Positions 52,128 through 62,290 of a stretch of DNA of 64,000 nt are shown in pieces. Source of the DNA: Kosakonia cowanii JCM 10956 = DSM 18146 (GTDB lineage Bacteria; Pseudomonadota; Gammaproteobacteria; Enterobacterales; Enterobacteriaceae). The notes under the pieces are model-generated. The model was not told the DNA's origin and searched no databases. It saw only the letters and a program-made list of their open reading frames with translations. Position 1 is the stretch's first letter. Each line of letters opens with the position of its first letter. The position numbers and the translations under genes are program-made. The stretch covers positions 4,030,001-4,094,000 of the forward strand of contig NZ_CP019445.1 of assembly GCF_001975225.1 (NCBI RefSeq), in the 5' to 3' direction.

Positions 52128-53960
52128 CTAATGTTTCAACGAGTAGAAGATCTTTTCTGCCAGACCTTGCGAGATGCCCGGCACTTTCGCAATTTCCTCA
52201 ATGCTGGCGTTCTGTAACCCTTGCAGACCGCCCATATACTTCAGCAGCATTTGGCGGCGTTTCGGCCCCACCCCTTCGATGGTTTCGAGCGAGCTGGTGT
52301 TCTTCACCTTTGCCCGCTTTTTACGGTGTCCGCTAATAGCGTGATCGTGCGATTCATCGCGAATGTGCTGAATCACGTGCAGCGCGGGTGAATCCGGCGG
52401 CAGGCTGAACCCCTCCCCCTCCGGCTCGAAAAAGAGCGTTTCCAGACCGGCTTTACGGTCAGCGCCCTTCGCCACGCCCAACAGCAGCGGCTTATGTTTA
52501 TCCCACGGCACATCCAGTTCGGCAAACACCGTTTTCGCCTGGCCGAGCTGCCCTTTACCACCGTCAATCAGGATCACATCGGGGATCTTGTCCTCTTCAA
52601 TGGCTTTACCATAGCGGCGGCGCAGCACTTGGTTCATGGCCGCGTAGTCATCCCCCGGCGTGATACCGGTGATGTTATAGCGACGATACTCGGCGCGCAC
52701 CGGCCCGTTGGGGTCAAACACCACGCAGGAGGCGACCGTCTGCTCGCCCATAGTATGGCTGATATCAAAGCACTCCATGCGTTTTACCGCAGGCAGATTA
52801 AGCACGCTCGCCAGCGCGGCAAGCCGCTGATGGACGGTTGACTGCTGAGAAAGCTTAGTGCTGAGCGCCGTCGCGGCATTGGTGCGCGCCAGCTTCAGAT
52901 AACGGGCGCGATCGCCACGCGGTTTGGTCTGCACATTGACTTTACGCCCGGCCAGCTCAGAAAGAGAATCGCCAAGCAGGGTTTTATCGGTAAGGTCAAA
53001 GTCGAGCAGGATTTCGCCCGGCAGCGTGCGCATCTGGCTACCCTGCAGATAAAACTGGCCGACAAAGGTTTCAACTACTTCGCCAAGCTCGGTGCCGCCC
53101 GGCACTTTTGGATAGTAGCTGCGGCTGCCGAGCACCTTGCCCTGGCGAATAAACAGCACATGAACACAGGCCATACCGGCGTCAAATGCCACACCGATAA
53201 CATCGAGGTCGTCGCCGTTATTGGAAACGAACTGTTTCTCCGTTACGCGCCGTACCGCCTGGATTTGATCGCGCACGCGCGCGGCTTCTTCAAAATCGAG
53301 CGCCTGGCTGGCTTTCTCCATTCGCGCGATAAGCTGGGTCAGCACCTGATCGTCTTTGCCAGCGAGGAACAGCCGCACATAGTCGACCTGCTGCGCATAC
53401 TCCTCTTCGCTAACCAGCCCCTCGACGCACGGGCCAAGACAGCGACCAATCTGGTACTGCAGGCACGGACGGGAGCGGTTGCGATAGACGCTATTTTCGC
53501 ACTGGCGAACAGGGAAGATTTTTTGCAACAACGCCAGCGTTTCCCGCACCGCGTAGCCGTTCGGGAAGGGGCCGAAATACTCCCCCTTCGCATGCTTCGC
53601 GCCGCGATGGGTTGCCAGGCGAGGGTGCGTATCGTTGCTGAGAAAGATAAACGGGTAGGATTTATCGTCCCTGAGCAGCACGTTGTAGCGAGGCTGGTAA
53701 AGCTTGATGTAGTTGTGCTCCAGCAGCAGCGCTTCGGTCTCCGTGTGCGTGACGGTCACGTCGATCTGTTGGATCTGCGCGACCAGCGCTTCGGTTTTGC
53801 GCGAGGCGAGATTGCTGCGGAAGTAGCTGGAAAGACGTTTTTTCAGGTCTTTTGCTTTACCGACGTAGATAACGGTACCGCCGGTGTCATACATACGATA
53901 GACACCGGGCTTACTGGTTACCGTTTTCAGAAAGGCTTTGGAATCAAAAACTTCAGTCAC
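52128..53960 (-). CDS. uvrC: Excinuclease ABC subunit C
   Basis: UvrC makes both incisions in nucleotide excision repair. The 610 residues equal E. coli UvrC. The GIY-YIG domain has [20 protein letters not shown], a UVR motif lies near [15 protein letters not shown], and the RNase H-like half has [17 protein letters not shown] and DGGKGQL. A helix-hairpin-helix pair ends at [14 protein letters not shown] at 53960 is the start: it gives the family N-terminus and overlaps the uvrY stop as GTGA. Confidence 0.96.
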   Translation of the reverse strand: MTEVFDSKAFLKTVTSKPGVYRMYDTGGTVIYVGKAKDLKKRLSSYFRSNLASRKTEALVAQIQQIDVTVTHTETEALLLEHNYIKLYQPRYNVLLRDDKSYPFIFLSNDTHPRLATHRGAKHAKGEYFGPFPNGYAVRETLALLQKIFPVRQCENSVYRNRSRPCLQYQIGRCLGPCVEGLVSEEEYAQQVDYVRLFLAGKDDQVLTQLIARMEKASQALDFEEAARVRDQIQAVRRVTEKQFVSNNGDDLDVIGVAFDAGMACVHVLFIRQGKVLGSRSYYPKVPGGTELGEVVETFVGQFYLQGSQMRTLPGEILLDFDLTDKTLLGDSLSELAGRKVNVQTKPRGDRARYLKLARTNAATALSTKLSQQSTVHQRLAALASVLNLPAVKRMECFDISHTMGEQTVASCVVFDPNGPVRAEYRRYNITGITPGDDYAAMNQVLRRRYGKAIEEDKIPDVILIDGGKGQLGQAKTVFAELDVPWDKHKPLLLGVAKGADRKAGLETLFFEPEGEGFSLPPDSPALHVIQHIRDESHDHAISGHRKKRAKVKNTSSLETIEGVGPKRRQMLLKYMGGLQGLQNASIEEIAKVPGISQGLAEKIFYSLKH

Positions 53961-54613
53961 TGACTTATTAACGTCTCCGCATTGCACAAACCATGGCGAA
54001 TGGCGAGGTGCGTCAGTTCGACGTCACCGTGAATGTTCAGTTTACTGAACATTCGATAGCGATAGCTGTTCACCGTTTTCGGGCTCAGATGCAGTTGCTC
54101 TGAGATCTCATTGACCTTCTGGCCCTTTGTGATCATCAGCATAATCTGCAATTCACGTTCCGACAAACTGTCGAACGGTGAATCTGTCTTTTCTGGCTCG
54201 ATTTGGCTAAGTGCCATCTGTTGTGCAATGTCAGAAGCGATATAGCGTTGGCCTGAGTGAACGCAGCGAATAGCGTTAACCACGTCCTGCGGCGCAGCGC
54301 CTTTACTGAGGTAACCCGCAGCGCCAGCCTGCATCACTTTGGCGGGCAAGGGGTTTTCGGTGTGAACGGTAAGCATGATGACTTTTGTGTCGGCACTGCC
54401 GCGCGCGATTTTACGCGTCGCTTCAAGGCCGCCGATACCGGGCATATTCATATCCATGAGAACAACATCAACCGCATTGGCACGACACCATTTAATGGCG
54501 TCTTCACCGCAGTTGACCTCACCCGTCACTTTTATGCCCTTAATATCTTCGAGAATGCGTCGTATCCCTGCGCGCACCAGTTCATGGTCATCAACAAGTA
54601 GTACGTTGATCAA
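53957..54613 (-). CDS. uvrY: Response regulator UvrY (BarA partner)
   Basis: The BarA-UvrY system activates csrB/csrC sRNAs and so controls carbon storage, motility and biofilm. The 218 residues have a receiver ([12 protein letters not shown], acceptor Asp in [13 protein letters not shown], Lys in YLSKGAAP) and a LuxR-type HTH ([37 protein letters not shown]). It overlaps uvrC by four bases, so the two are co-translated. Confidence 0.96.
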   Translation of the reverse strand: MINVLLVDDHELVRAGIRRILEDIKGIKVTGEVNCGEDAIKWCRANAVDVVLMDMNMPGIGGLEATRKIARGSADTKVIMLTVHTENPLPAKVMQAGAAGYLSKGAAPQDVVNAIRCVHSGQRYIASDIAQQMALSQIEPEKTDSPFDSLSERELQIMLMITKGQKVNEISEQLHLSPKTVNSYRYRMFSKLNIHGDVELTHLAIRHGLCNAETLISQ

Positions 54614-55075
54614 AGGAGTATCTCCGGAAAAGGGATAACGCTGCGAAAACTAATTCGGCATATATTAGCTTTTTTTTAGCCCATAATGAAAGGCAAAAAA
54701 ACAACGAACGCCAATTTTTGTTCTCGTTTTTGGAAATGAAGTTGTACATAATCTGGAAACTTTTTTCAATATAAAAAACGAAGCGGTAAAATGATAAATT
54801 CTTTCTTTTCAGAAAGTTAGCAAAGGACGCAGGATTATGCAGAAGAAATTACCCTAATAGAGTTGTTACAGCAATTAACCGCGCTTAACGCGCGCTAAAC
54901 ATATATTTGATGTGCAACAATATAACAGCCGTAATTTTCAACCAGACCTCAATCAATTACTTTCTATAGCGGTGAAAAAACAACCACTGCTTTTTTTTAT
55001 AAGCCTTGTGGTATACTTCGCGGCCTTAACAGCAATCGTCGCGAAAGTCCGTGACAATGTAATGAGGAAAATAAA
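54614..55075. other. uvrY-yecF intergenic region
   Basis: The 462-base, AT-rich gap between divergent uvrY and yecF must hold both promoters. On the plus strand a short frame at 54837-54857 (MQKKLP, stop) has good ribosome sequences (AAGGA, AGGATT) before it. An overlapping frame without a start codon continues LIELLQQLTALNAR. Neither is established as a gene. Nothing else is recognised. Confidence 0.5.
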
Positions 55076-55300
55076 TTGAGCACACCTGATTTCACTACCG
55101 CCGAAAACGCAAAAGAACTGGCGCAGGAAGTCGCTTGCCTGAAGTCGATGATTACCCTGATGCTGCAAGCGATGGGTCAGGCTGATGCAGGCCGCGTCAT
55201 TATTAAAATGGAAAGATTAATTGCACAAATGGAAGACGAAGCTAATGCCGACGTATTTTCCAGCACCGTTAAGCAAATTAAACAAGCTTACCGCCAGTAA
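55076..55300 (+). CDS. yecF: DUF2594 protein YecF
   Basis: A 74-residue helical protein, the length of E. coli YecF, with [20 protein letters not shown] and a [14 protein letters not shown]-terminus. Function unknown. Translation is taken from TTG (55076) behind ATGAGGAAAATAAA, as this gives the family start [11 protein letters not shown]. It is convergent with sdiA. Confidence 0.9.
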   Translation: MSTPDFTTAENAKELAQEVACLKSMITLMLQAMGQADAGRVIIKMERLIAQMEDEANADVFSSTVKQIKQAYRQ

Positions 55301-55307
55301 TTACTCG

Positions 55308-55334
55308 CCGGCTGTCAGGCTCTCTGACAGCCGG
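55308..55334. terminator. Hairpin between yecF and sdiA
   Basis: A perfect 11-base stem CCGGCTGTCAG/CTGACAGCCGG with loop GCTCT follows yecF by seven bases and lies 32 bases beyond the sdiA stop. No T-run is present, so termination is uncertain. Confidence 0.5.
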
Positions 55335-55365
55335 AATCACTTTACGACTTCCGTCGCACACTCTA

Positions 55366-56088
55366 TTAAATTATTCCCGTTGCCGCCGCATAGCAGGCAA
55401 TTTGCGTTTTATTCGGCGCGTTAAATTTCTTCTGCATATTCTTCTGGTGGAAATTGACCGTGTTTTCGGAGATAGAGAGAATCATCGCTATTTCCGCTGA
55501 GGTTTTCCCCTCTGCCGTCCACTTCAGAATTTCGCGCTCGCGTTTACTGAATTTCATCTCCGGTGTCATCACCGTATGGTCCGCCAGGCGCGTCAGTGCC
55601 AGCAGGCTCAACTGCACCAGCGTCTGCAAACGCATCTCTATTTCATCGTCGGCCATCGTCTTGCCAAACAGGCTGGAACGCGAAACGGACAGAAAGCCGA
55701 GCGCATGGTTAGGCAGCATTAAACACTGCGAAACCCCTTTGCGCAGGCCGTGGTCGCGTGCGGCATCCCACAATGTCATCGCATCATGAAACAGTTTGTC
55801 ATTCCACGGCAAGTGTCCCTGGATGAAGTTTTCAGGCTTCAGCACCGGATCGACAGCGAAGTAATTCTCTGCCTGATAGTGCTCCATCCATCCAGGCGGA
55901 TATGAGGTTTCCACGCTCAGCTTCGGCCGGGTGAAAGGCACCGGATGCCGCACGCAAAGCGAGTAATAGTCAAACTCCAACAGCTGTGTCTGCTGCTGGA
56001 TCTCCGTATAAACGTCCTGTGCCACAGTCATTTCCTGAAAACGCGAAATCATTTCACGACGCCAGGTTAAAAAATCTTTTTGCTGCAT
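55366..56088 (-). CDS. sdiA: LuxR-type quorum-sensing receptor SdiA
   Basis: SdiA senses acyl-homoserine lactones made by other species and changes gene expression. The 240 residues equal E. coli SdiA. The N-terminal autoinducer domain keeps the ligand-pocket Trp, Tyr and Asp (YPPGWMEHYQAENYFAVDPVL). The C-terminal LuxR HTH is very close to E. coli (FSKREREILKWTAEGKTSAE, SISENTVNFHQKNMQKK). No luxI partner is in the window. Confidence 0.95.
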   Translation of the reverse strand: MQQKDFLTWRREMISRFQEMTVAQDVYTEIQQQTQLLEFDYYSLCVRHPVPFTRPKLSVETSYPPGWMEHYQAENYFAVDPVLKPENFIQGHLPWNDKLFHDAMTLWDAARDHGLRKGVSQCLMLPNHALGFLSVSRSSLFGKTMADDEIEMRLQTLVQLSLLALTRLADHTVMTPEMKFSKREREILKWTAEGKTSAEIAMILSISENTVNFHQKNMQKKFNAPNKTQIACYAAATGII

Positions 56089-56312
56089 ACCGACCGGTAA
56101 TACCCCTGCACTTATTAATCATATTTTTGTATACAATAAGCTAACACATAAAACTTAATTATAAATATAAAATATCGGGATAATTGGTAAGGAGTTCACT
56201 TTATTGCCGAATTAAAGCACGGCGAGTGGCGGGAAATAAGGCGTAAAAGACAACATTATTTCCCTGGCATAGGTGGGCTAATTGGTTACTTTAATAAAGG
56301 CTTTAAGTAAAA

Positions 56313-56347
56313 TCGTCGCGATTCAGCGCCTGGCACTGCTGAATCGC
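56313..56347 (-). terminator. Terminator of the tcy operon
   Basis: A perfect ten-base stem GCGATTCAGC/GCTGAATCGC is followed on the minus strand by GACGATTTTAC. It lies ten bases past the tcyN stop. Confidence 0.75.
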
Positions 56348-56357
56348 GCGACCTGTT

Positions 56358-57110
56358 TTACTGGGTGAGGAATTTTTCAAGGAACTGCTGCGTGCGCGCC
56401 TGCTTTGGTTCAGCAAACAGCGTTTTCGCCGCACCCTGCTCTACAATGCGCCCCTGATCCATAAAAATCGCCCGGTCCGCGACATCGCGGGCAAAGCTCA
56501 TCTCATGAGTGACGATCACCATCGTGCGTCGCTCCTGCGCCAGCTGACGAATGGTGTTTAATACTTCGCCCACCAGCTCAGGATCGAGCGCCGAGGTAGG
56601 TTCGTCAAAGAGGATCACATCCGGGCGCATCGCCAGCGCGCGGGCTATCGCCACACGCTGCTGCTGACCGCCGGACAGACGGCGCGGATAGCTGTTCTCT
56701 TTCCCGCTCAGCCCCACTTTCGCTAACAGTTCACGCGCTCGTGCCAGCGCCTCCTCCTTCGGTTCGCCTTTAACAATCACCGGGCCTTCAATAATATTTT
56801 CCAGCACCGTGCGGTGGGGAAAGAGGTTGAAGTTCTGGAACACAAAACCGACATGCTGACGCAGTTCGCGGATGGCACTTTTCTGTTGACCGACAGAGCG
56901 GGTGGCGTCGATGGTGATATTCCCGACACGAATAGAGCCGCTCTCAGGATGCTCAAGCAGGTTAATACTGCGCAGCAGCGTGGTTTTCCCCGAGCCGCTC
57001 GGGCCGATGATCGCCACCACTTCGCCCTCTTCCACCTGCAGATCAATACCATGCAGCACCGTCTGCCCCTGGAACTTCTTCACCAGGTTTTTTACATCGA
57101 TTGCGCTCAT
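56358..57110 (-). CDS. tcyN: L-cystine ABC transporter ATPase TcyN
   Basis: The ATPase (formerly YecC) of the high-affinity cystine importer. The 250 residues have Walker A GPSGSGKT, Q-loop FVFQNFNLFPHRT, signature LSGGQQQRVAIARAL and Walker B VILFDEPTSALDPE. The start overlaps the tcyL stop by four bases. Confidence 0.96.
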   Translation of the reverse strand: MSAIDVKNLVKKFQGQTVLHGIDLQVEEGEVVAIIGPSGSGKTTLLRSINLLEHPESGSIRVGNITIDATRSVGQQKSAIRELRQHVGFVFQNFNLFPHRTVLENIIEGPVIVKGEPKEEALARARELLAKVGLSGKENSYPRRLSGGQQQRVAIARALAMRPDVILFDEPTSALDPELVGEVLNTIRQLAQERRTMVIVTHEMSFARDVADRAIFMDQGRIVEQGAAKTLFAEPKQARTQQFLEKFLTQ

Positions 57111-57775
57111 TTCGGATCCTGCTCCTGCCGGTTAAGCTGGTTTTCAAAGTAGTTCTGCAACGTCGAGAGCACCGTCGCCATCACCCAGTAAATGAGCGAT
57201 GCCGCCAGATACATGGTGAAGACCTCCAGCGTACGCGAGGTGATAAGCTGCGCCTGGCGAAACAGCTCCGGTACCTGAATGGTTGCCGCCAGCGAGGTGT
57301 CTTTCACCAGGCTAATAAAGCTGTTACTGAGCGGTGGCAGCGCCACGCGCGCCGCCTGCGGGAGAATGGCGCGGCGCAGCGTTTGCCATGGCGTCATACC
57401 AATACTGGCTGCCGCTTCCCACTGCCCTTTGTCGATCGACGAGATCGCCGCACGCAGCGTTTCTGCCGCGTAGGCCGCCGTATTGAGCGACAAGCCAATC
57501 ATCGCTGACGGGATCGGGTCGAGTTCGATACCGAACTGCGGCAGACCGTAGTAGATCATAAACAGCTGGGCAATAAGCGGCGTACCGCGAAATACAGAGA
57601 TATAGAAACGCGCCAGCCAGCGCAGCGGCAGCAGCTTCGACATGCGCATCAGCGCCAGTAAAAAACCGAGCAACAGGCCAAAAAACATGCCGCCGATGCT
57701 GAGTTGTAAGGTAAAGACTGCGCCCTTCAGCAGATAGGGGGCGGAGTCGATAACGAGTTGTAGGCTCTCTTGCAT
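57107..57775 (-). CDS. tcyL: L-cystine ABC transporter permease TcyL
   Basis: The permease (formerly YecS), 222 residues, of the polar amino acid type. The EAA loop is seen in EAAASIGMTPWQTLRRAILPQA, split here by its context; helices and the motif VFRGTPLIAQLFMIYYGLP fit the family. The ATG at 57775 begins MQESLQLVIDSAPYLL; the open frame upstream runs through dcyD in another frame. Confidence 0.95.
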   Translation of the reverse strand: MQESLQLVIDSAPYLLKGAVFTLQLSIGGMFFGLLLGFLLALMRMSKLLPLRWLARFYISVFRGTPLIAQLFMIYYGLPQFGIELDPIPSAMIGLSLNTAAYAAETLRAAISSIDKGQWEAAASIGMTPWQTLRRAILPQAARVALPPLSNSFISLVKDTSLAATIQVPELFRQAQLITSRTLEVFTMYLAASLIYWVMATVLSTLQNYFENQLNRQEQDPK

Positions 57776-57794
57776 TCTGGTTTTTCTGCCTGCG

Positions 57795-58781
57795 TTAAAG
57801 GTGAGGATGGTAGGCAAAGAGCGCCGGTGCGCCGCCCGTATGCACAAACAAAATAGGGCCGTTATCTTTAAACCGCTTCTGCTCAATGCCATCAAGCAGG
57901 CCGGCCATCGCTTTGCCGGTATAAACCGGATCGAGCAGGATCCCTTCAAGGCGCGCCAGCAGTTTTACCGCTTCCATCCCTTCATCATTCGGCAACCCGT
58001 AGCCTGGCGCGTAGTAGTCATCCCACAGCTGGATATCCGCCTGTGCTTTCAGCTCAAGCTGACGGGCGATCTCCTGTTGCAGCGTCACCACCTTCGGTTT
58101 TTGCTCCGCAACGCTGCGCGATACAGTAACGCCAATCAACTCTGCGTCCGGCATCAGCTGTTCCAGCCCCACTGCCAGCCCGGCATGGGTACCGGCGCTG
58201 CCGGAGGCGACCACCACCGAGGAGAGACCGAGCACGCCTTCACACTGCTGTGCGATCTCCAGCGCGCTCTCGACGTAGCCCATCGCCCCCAGCGCGTTAG
58301 AGCCGCCCACTGGCACAACATAGGGGCGAAAGCCCTGCGCTTCAATGCGCGTGGCCAGCTCGCTCAGTTGAGTTGCGGGGTCGGTAAGCGCGTCGCACAT
58401 CTCAATCTGCGCGTTAAAGAGATCGAGCAGCAGGCGGTTGCCGTTGGTGAGGTAGTTTTCCGCGCGAGTTCCGGTCGGGTTTTCCAGCAGCGCGACGCAG
58501 TGCAGGCCGAGCTTCGCCGCGACCGCCGCCGTCTGGCGCACGTGGTTAGACTGGATTGCGCCGGCGGTGACCAGCGTATCGGCGCCTTCACGCAGCGCAT
58601 CGGCGGCAAGAAACTCCAGCTTGCGCAGCTTGTTGCCGCCCATTGCCAGCGGCGTCACATCATCGCGTTTGATATAAATGTCGCGTCCAACGTAATCCGA
58701 TAAGCGCGGCAAATAGTCGAGCGGCGTCGGCGCGCCGATAAACTCAAGGCGAGGAAAACGGGTCAAATTGTGTAATGGCAT
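57795..58781 (-). CDS. dcyD: D-cysteine desulfhydrase DcyD
   Basis: A PLP enzyme that splits D-cysteine to pyruvate, ammonia and sulfide. The 328 residues equal E. coli DcyD. The PLP Lys is in [12 protein letters not shown], followed by [17 protein letters not shown] and the glycine-rich [13 protein letters not shown]. The ATG at 58781 ([11 protein letters not shown]) follows a ribosome site AGGAGGTTG. The gene lies 19 bases upstream of tcyL, within the cystine operon. Confidence 0.95.
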   Translation of the reverse strand: MPLHNLTRFPRLEFIGAPTPLDYLPRLSDYVGRDIYIKRDDVTPLAMGGNKLRKLEFLAADALREGADTLVTAGAIQSNHVRQTAAVAAKLGLHCVALLENPTGTRAENYLTNGNRLLLDLFNAQIEMCDALTDPATQLSELATRIEAQGFRPYVVPVGGSNALGAMGYVESALEIAQQCEGVLGLSSVVVASGSAGTHAGLAVGLEQLMPDAELIGVTVSRSVAEQKPKVVTLQQEIARQLELKAQADIQLWDDYYAPGYGLPNDEGMEAVKLLARLEGILLDPVYTGKAMAGLLDGIEQKRFKDNGPILFVHTGGAPALFAYHPHL

Positions 58782-58845
58782 ACAACCTCCTGAAGCCGCA
58801 AAGATACGTAATGGTTTTATTATGCACGGAAATATCCTCAGCAAT

Positions 58846-58876
58846 AAAAAAGGCGCTTGATTAAGCGCCTTTTTTA
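58846..58876 (-). terminator. Terminator of tcyJ
   Basis: The stem AGGCGCTT/AAGCGCCT with loop GATT is followed by T-runs on both sides. On the minus strand it lies 12 bases after the tcyJ stop and before dcyD, so it partly insulates dcyD-tcyL-tcyN. Confidence 0.85.
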
Positions 58877-58887
58877 GCAGAGCACGA

Positions 58888-59688
58888 TTACTTCGTTACA
58901 TCTGCGCCGAACCATTTTTCTGACAGCGCCTTCATGGTGCCATCTTTCTGCATCTCGGCAATGGCCGCATCGATTGCTTTCAGCAGGTCATCGTTGCCTT
59001 TGCGCACTGCCACGCCAGACTCCTGACGGGAGAAGGCATCACCGGCGACGGCCAGCGTATCTTTGGTTTTCTTCACCAGATCCAGCGCCGCCAGGCGGTC
59101 GACCAGAATGGCGTCAATACGGCCTACGCGCAGATCCTGGTATTTGGTCGGGTCATCATCATAGGTACGAATATCGACGCCCTGCACATTTTTGCGCAGC
59201 CACTCTTCGTAGTTGGTGCCAAGACCAACGCCGACTTTCTTACCTTTCAGGTCGGCAGGCGATTTGATGCTGCCTTCATTGCCTTTTTTCACCAGCGCCT
59301 GAATACCGGACACGGTGTAGGGCGTTGAGAAGTCATACTTTTTCTTGCGCTCGTCGGAGATGGTGACCTGGTTTATCACCACGTCGATGCGCTTTGAGTC
59401 CAGCGAGGCCAGCATGCCGTCCCATTTCGTCGGCTTCAGCGATGCTTTTACACCCAGATGCTGCGCCAGGGCTTCGGCGAACTCCACTTCAAAACCGGTC
59501 AGCTTGCCATCATCACCCTGAAAGCTGAACGGCGGATAGGTGCCCTCCAGCCCAACTAATAATGTGCCGCGCTCTTTAACTTTGTTCAGCAGATTTTCTG
59601 CGGCAAAGGTTTTGACGCTCATACCGGCCACCAGCGCGACAGCCATAACACCCATTAATGCCTGACGACCCAAAAGTGCTAGTTTCAT
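58888..59688 (-). CDS. tcyJ: L-cystine-binding periplasmic protein TcyJ (FliY)
   Basis: The binding protein of the cystine importer. The 266 residues equal E. coli FliY/TcyJ, with a signal peptide (about 1-29, ending FAA). The mature part has the solute-binding signatures [33 protein letters not shown], and [15 protein letters not shown]. Despite its old name it has no flagellar role. It follows fliZ by 80 bases. Confidence 0.95.
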   Translation of the reverse strand: MKLALLGRQALMGVMAVALVAGMSVKTFAAENLLNKVKERGTLLVGLEGTYPPFSFQGDDGKLTGFEVEFAEALAQHLGVKASLKPTKWDGMLASLDSKRIDVVINQVTISDERKKKYDFSTPYTVSGIQALVKKGNEGSIKSPADLKGKKVGVGLGTNYEEWLRKNVQGVDIRTYDDDPTKYQDLRVGRIDAILVDRLAALDLVKKTKDTLAVAGDAFSRQESGVAVRKGNDDLLKAIDAAIAEMQKDGTMKALSEKWFGADVTK

Positions 59689-59768
59689 TCTTCCCCCACT
59701 AAGAGATTCGCTATAGCGCGCCGCGTCTGAGCGCTAAGCCCAGCCGCGGCCTGATAACACATTCTTTT

Positions 59769-60320
59769 TTAATATATATCAGATGTCGCGCCGACAGCGA
59801 TCTTTTGCGCGCCAGTAAAGCGTTGTTGAGCTTTAAACTGGGCATATTTGCGCAAAGCGATGCGGTAATTGTTGGTGCTGGTCGCAGGTAGCCAAGGTTC
59901 GAGGTTCTCATCAAGGAACCCCTCTTCCAGCAGTTGGCGGGAGATATTCAGTTCAGTGAGATGGTTACCAAGGCGGCGAAGACGCACGACATATTCGCGC
60001 ACCGTACCGTGGCTCATCTCAGTCTGTTCAAAGAGGTATTGTTTAAAGCCGATGATATCGAAGAAGTCGCTCTGCTCTTTGCAGTGCAGATCGCCACAAA
60101 AGCGACAGAGTGCCACCCACTCTTTTTGCTCTTGTAGCCACGCGGCTTCATCCAGCAACATGTCCAGTCGCGAAATCGCAATTTTGTTGACGATCTCGCC
60201 CCGGCGTACCAGTGTAATGCGGTCGAGTAGTTTGTGGCAGTGAGCACAATGCGTTTGGCTGTGTTTAAAGTCTTTCAGGTAGCGGCTTAATGGCCGTCTT
60301 TTCGATTGCTGCACCGTCAT
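59769..60320 (-). CDS. fliZ: Flagella regulator FliZ
   Basis: FliZ modulates the flagellar cascade and in E. coli antagonises sigma-S promoters. The 183 residues equal E. coli FliZ. It has cysteine pairs (HCAHC, CRFCGDLHC) and a C-terminal half like a truncated phage integrase core binding domain (TVREYVVRLRRLGNHL, STNNYRIALRKY). It is co-transcribed with fliA, 62 bases downstream. Confidence 0.95.
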   Translation of the reverse strand: MTVQQSKRRPLSRYLKDFKHSQTHCAHCHKLLDRITLVRRGEIVNKIAISRLDMLLDEAAWLQEQKEWVALCRFCGDLHCKEQSDFFDIIGFKQYLFEQTEMSHGTVREYVVRLRRLGNHLTELNISRQLLEEGFLDENLEPWLPATSTNNYRIALRKYAQFKAQQRFTGAQKIAVGATSDIY

Positions 60321-60382
60321 GATAACTCCTGGTTGTCAATGCGTTGTTCGGCATTTACCAGGGGCGATGCAGTATCACCGAC

Positions 60383-61102
60383 CTATAACTTACCCAGCTT
60401 GGTACGTAAGCGCTTAATGGCCTGGCTATGGAGCTGGCTGACACGCGATTCCCCGACTTCCAGTACGGCGCCAATCTCTTTGAGATTCAGCTCCTCCTGG
60501 TAGTACAGCGTCAGGACGAGTTGTTCACGCTCGGGCAGCGACTCAATCGCTTCCATCACCCGGTGGCGTAAATTACTCTCCATTAACTGGAATAACGGGT
60601 TTTCCTGTTGATGATCTTCCGTCACCAGCTCGATACTGTCGCCGTGCTCTTCCCGCCATTCGTCATAGGAGAAAAGCTGACTATTGTTCGTATCGAGCAA
60701 CATCTGACGGTACTCCTCAACAGGAATACCAAGACGCTGCGCCACTTCTGTTTCCGACGCGTTACGTCCCAGCTCTTGCTCTAGTTGCCCCATTGCCTGC
60801 GCCACTTCGCGGGCATTACGTCGGACACTGCGTGGCACCCAATCGCGGCTGCGCAACTCGTCCAACATCGCCCCACGAATACGCTGTACTGCGTAAGTGG
60901 TAAATGCCGTTCCTTGCAGAGCGTCATAACGATCTACTGCATTCAATAGACCAATGCCGCCCGCCTGTAGCAGGTCGTCCAGTTCCACACTTGCTGGCAA
61001 ACGCACCTGCAGGCGCAATGCTTCATGACGCACTAGAGGAACATAACGTTGCCACAGCGAGTGTTTATCCATTACACCATCAGCGGTATAGAGTGAATTC
61101 AC
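60383..61102 (-). CDS. fliA: Flagellar sigma factor FliA (sigma-28)
   Basis: FliA directs class 3 flagellar and chemotaxis genes and is held by FlgM until the hook is complete. The 239 residues equal E. coli FliA. Region 2 covers LLQAGGIGLLNAVDRYDALQGTAF in part, region 3 RSVRRNAREVAQAM, and region 4 LNLKEIGAVLEVGESRVSQL. Translation starts at GTG (61102), as in E. coli. A sigma-28 element lies 26 bases upstream. Confidence 0.97.
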   Translation of the reverse strand: MNSLYTADGVMDKHSLWQRYVPLVRHEALRLQVRLPASVELDDLLQAGGIGLLNAVDRYDALQGTAFTTYAVQRIRGAMLDELRSRDWVPRSVRRNAREVAQAMGQLEQELGRNASETEVAQRLGIPVEEYRQMLLDTNNSQLFSYDEWREEHGDSIELVTEDHQQENPLFQLMESNLRHRVMEAIESLPEREQLVLTLYYQEELNLKEIGAVLEVGESRVSQLHSQAIKRLRTKLGKL

Positions 61103-61127
61103 GATAAACGGCCCTGCGTTAATTGAG

Positions 61128-61154
61128 TTATCGGCGTAATTATCCGTTTCTATA
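61128..61154 (-). promoter_or_regulatory. Sigma-28 promoter of fliA
   Basis: On the minus strand TATAGAAA, 11 bases, GCCGATAA: a perfect sigma-28 -10 element with a weak -35. It allows FliA to boost its own gene, as in E. coli. Confidence 0.8.
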
Positions 61155-61582
61155 GTTGTTTTAATCGGATGAATAGTGGGTGAAATGGCAGGTTATTTAC
61201 ACCAATAGAGAAAATTCGCGCTTTAAAACCTACAACCTTTCAAGAAAATTCCAATCAATCAAGGGGATAATAGACACAATTTAGCGGATAAAAAAATTTT
61301 CGCTTATGGCAAAAACCATTTAGTGCGGCGCCAGTTTTTGTTAGGCAATCAGCCAAAGTCTCTGACTTAAATGAAATTATTCAAAAAATCGCGCTTTTTC
61401 ACCCAGCCCTATCCGTTGATAAGCGAGGAAAAATGATGGTTATTCCCCCCCTGACTCCCCCCGCCGCTCATTTACATTAAAGCCCTGATCCGGGCTATCC
61501 CTTTTTGCGCGCGAGCGAACGCAACAGCGTGACGCGGTTTCGCCAAACTCATCGCCCGGCAATACCGCATCTCGAGGATATG
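61155..61582. other. fliA-glycan cluster intergenic region
   Basis: About 430 bases separate fliA from the plus-strand cluster. The left part is AT-rich and should hold upstream FlhDC-type control of fliA. Around 61446-61463 there are two C-runs. At 61481-61505 AGCCC/GGGCT with a short loop is followed by ATCCCTTTTT, a terminator-like hairpin on the plus strand. No sigma-28 consensus reading toward the cluster was found. Confidence 0.55.
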
Positions 61583-62227
61583 ATGAAACTGGCAATCTAT
61601 GGCGCAGGTGGTCTCGGTAGAGAAGTACTTGAACTGGCGACACACATCAATCATCTGCATCCCCGTTGGGACGGCTTCTGCTTTATTGATGATATGCAGC
61701 CTGCGCGCCAGCTTAAAGGCTATGACGTCGTGACGCTGCAAAGTCTGAATCCTGCCGAGTATGAGATTGTCATTGCCGTCGGTGAACCTGCTGCTCGCCG
61801 CGTGTTAGCGGATAAAGCACGGGCAGCCGGCTTCCAGCTCCCTGTGCTGGTGCATCCTGCCGCGCATGTCAGTTCTGACGTTACCCTCGAAGAGGGGTGC
61901 GTCGTCTGTTGTGGCGTCTTTATTTCATGCGACTGTCGCATTAGCCGCAATGTCCATTTGCAACCTAACGCCAGCCTTGGACACGACTGTTTGATTGGCG
62001 ACGACGTCGTGATCTCATCCTATGCCAACCTGGCGGGTCACTGCCGGGTCGGCGACGCGACCTTTATTGGCATGAATGCGGTAATCCGTGAAAACACCAC
62101 TATCGGCCAGCAGGCGATCGTCAGTATGGGTGCCGCCGTGTTTGCTGATATCGCTGACGGCGTTATCGCCATGGGCAACCCGGCAAGAGTCATCCGCGCA
62201 AACGACGATAAAAAAGTCTTTCGATGA
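61583..62227 (+). CDS. NeuD/PglD-family sugar O/N-acyltransferase
   Basis: The 214 residues have an N-terminal Rossmann-like part (KLAIYGAGGLGREVLEL) and a left-handed beta-helix with hexapeptide repeats from about residue 95 (LEEGCVVCCG, ISRNVHLQPNASLGHDCLIG). They end IAMGNPARVI. Such enzymes acylate nucleotide-linked amino sugars or sialic acids. Two ATG codons adjoin; GAGG lies two bases before the first and five before the second, so 61583 is preferred. It leads a run of four plus-strand genes starting beside fliA. Confidence 0.85.
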   Translation: MKLAIYGAGGLGREVLELATHINHLHPRWDGFCFIDDMQPARQLKGYDVVTLQSLNPAEYEIVIAVGEPAARRVLADKARAAGFQLPVLVHPAAHVSSDVTLEEGCVVCCGVFISCDCRISRNVHLQPNASLGHDCLIGDDVVISSYANLAGHCRVGDATFIGMNAVIRENTTIGQQAIVSMGAAVFADIADGVIAMGNPARVIRANDDKKVFR

Positions 62228-62290
62228 TCCTGGCCGCCGGTATGCCGCGTACAAGACAACTCATTTTTTACACAATTCTGGAGAAACACG

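Noticed and set aside
54910..54969. A 19-codon frame starting MCNNITAVIF upstream of yecF
   Set aside because: No Shine-Dalgarno sequence and no known relative.
58888..59688. A flagellar role for the gene historically named fliY
   Set aside because: Its signal peptide and solute-binding signatures show it to be the cystine-binding protein of the adjacent tcy transporter.
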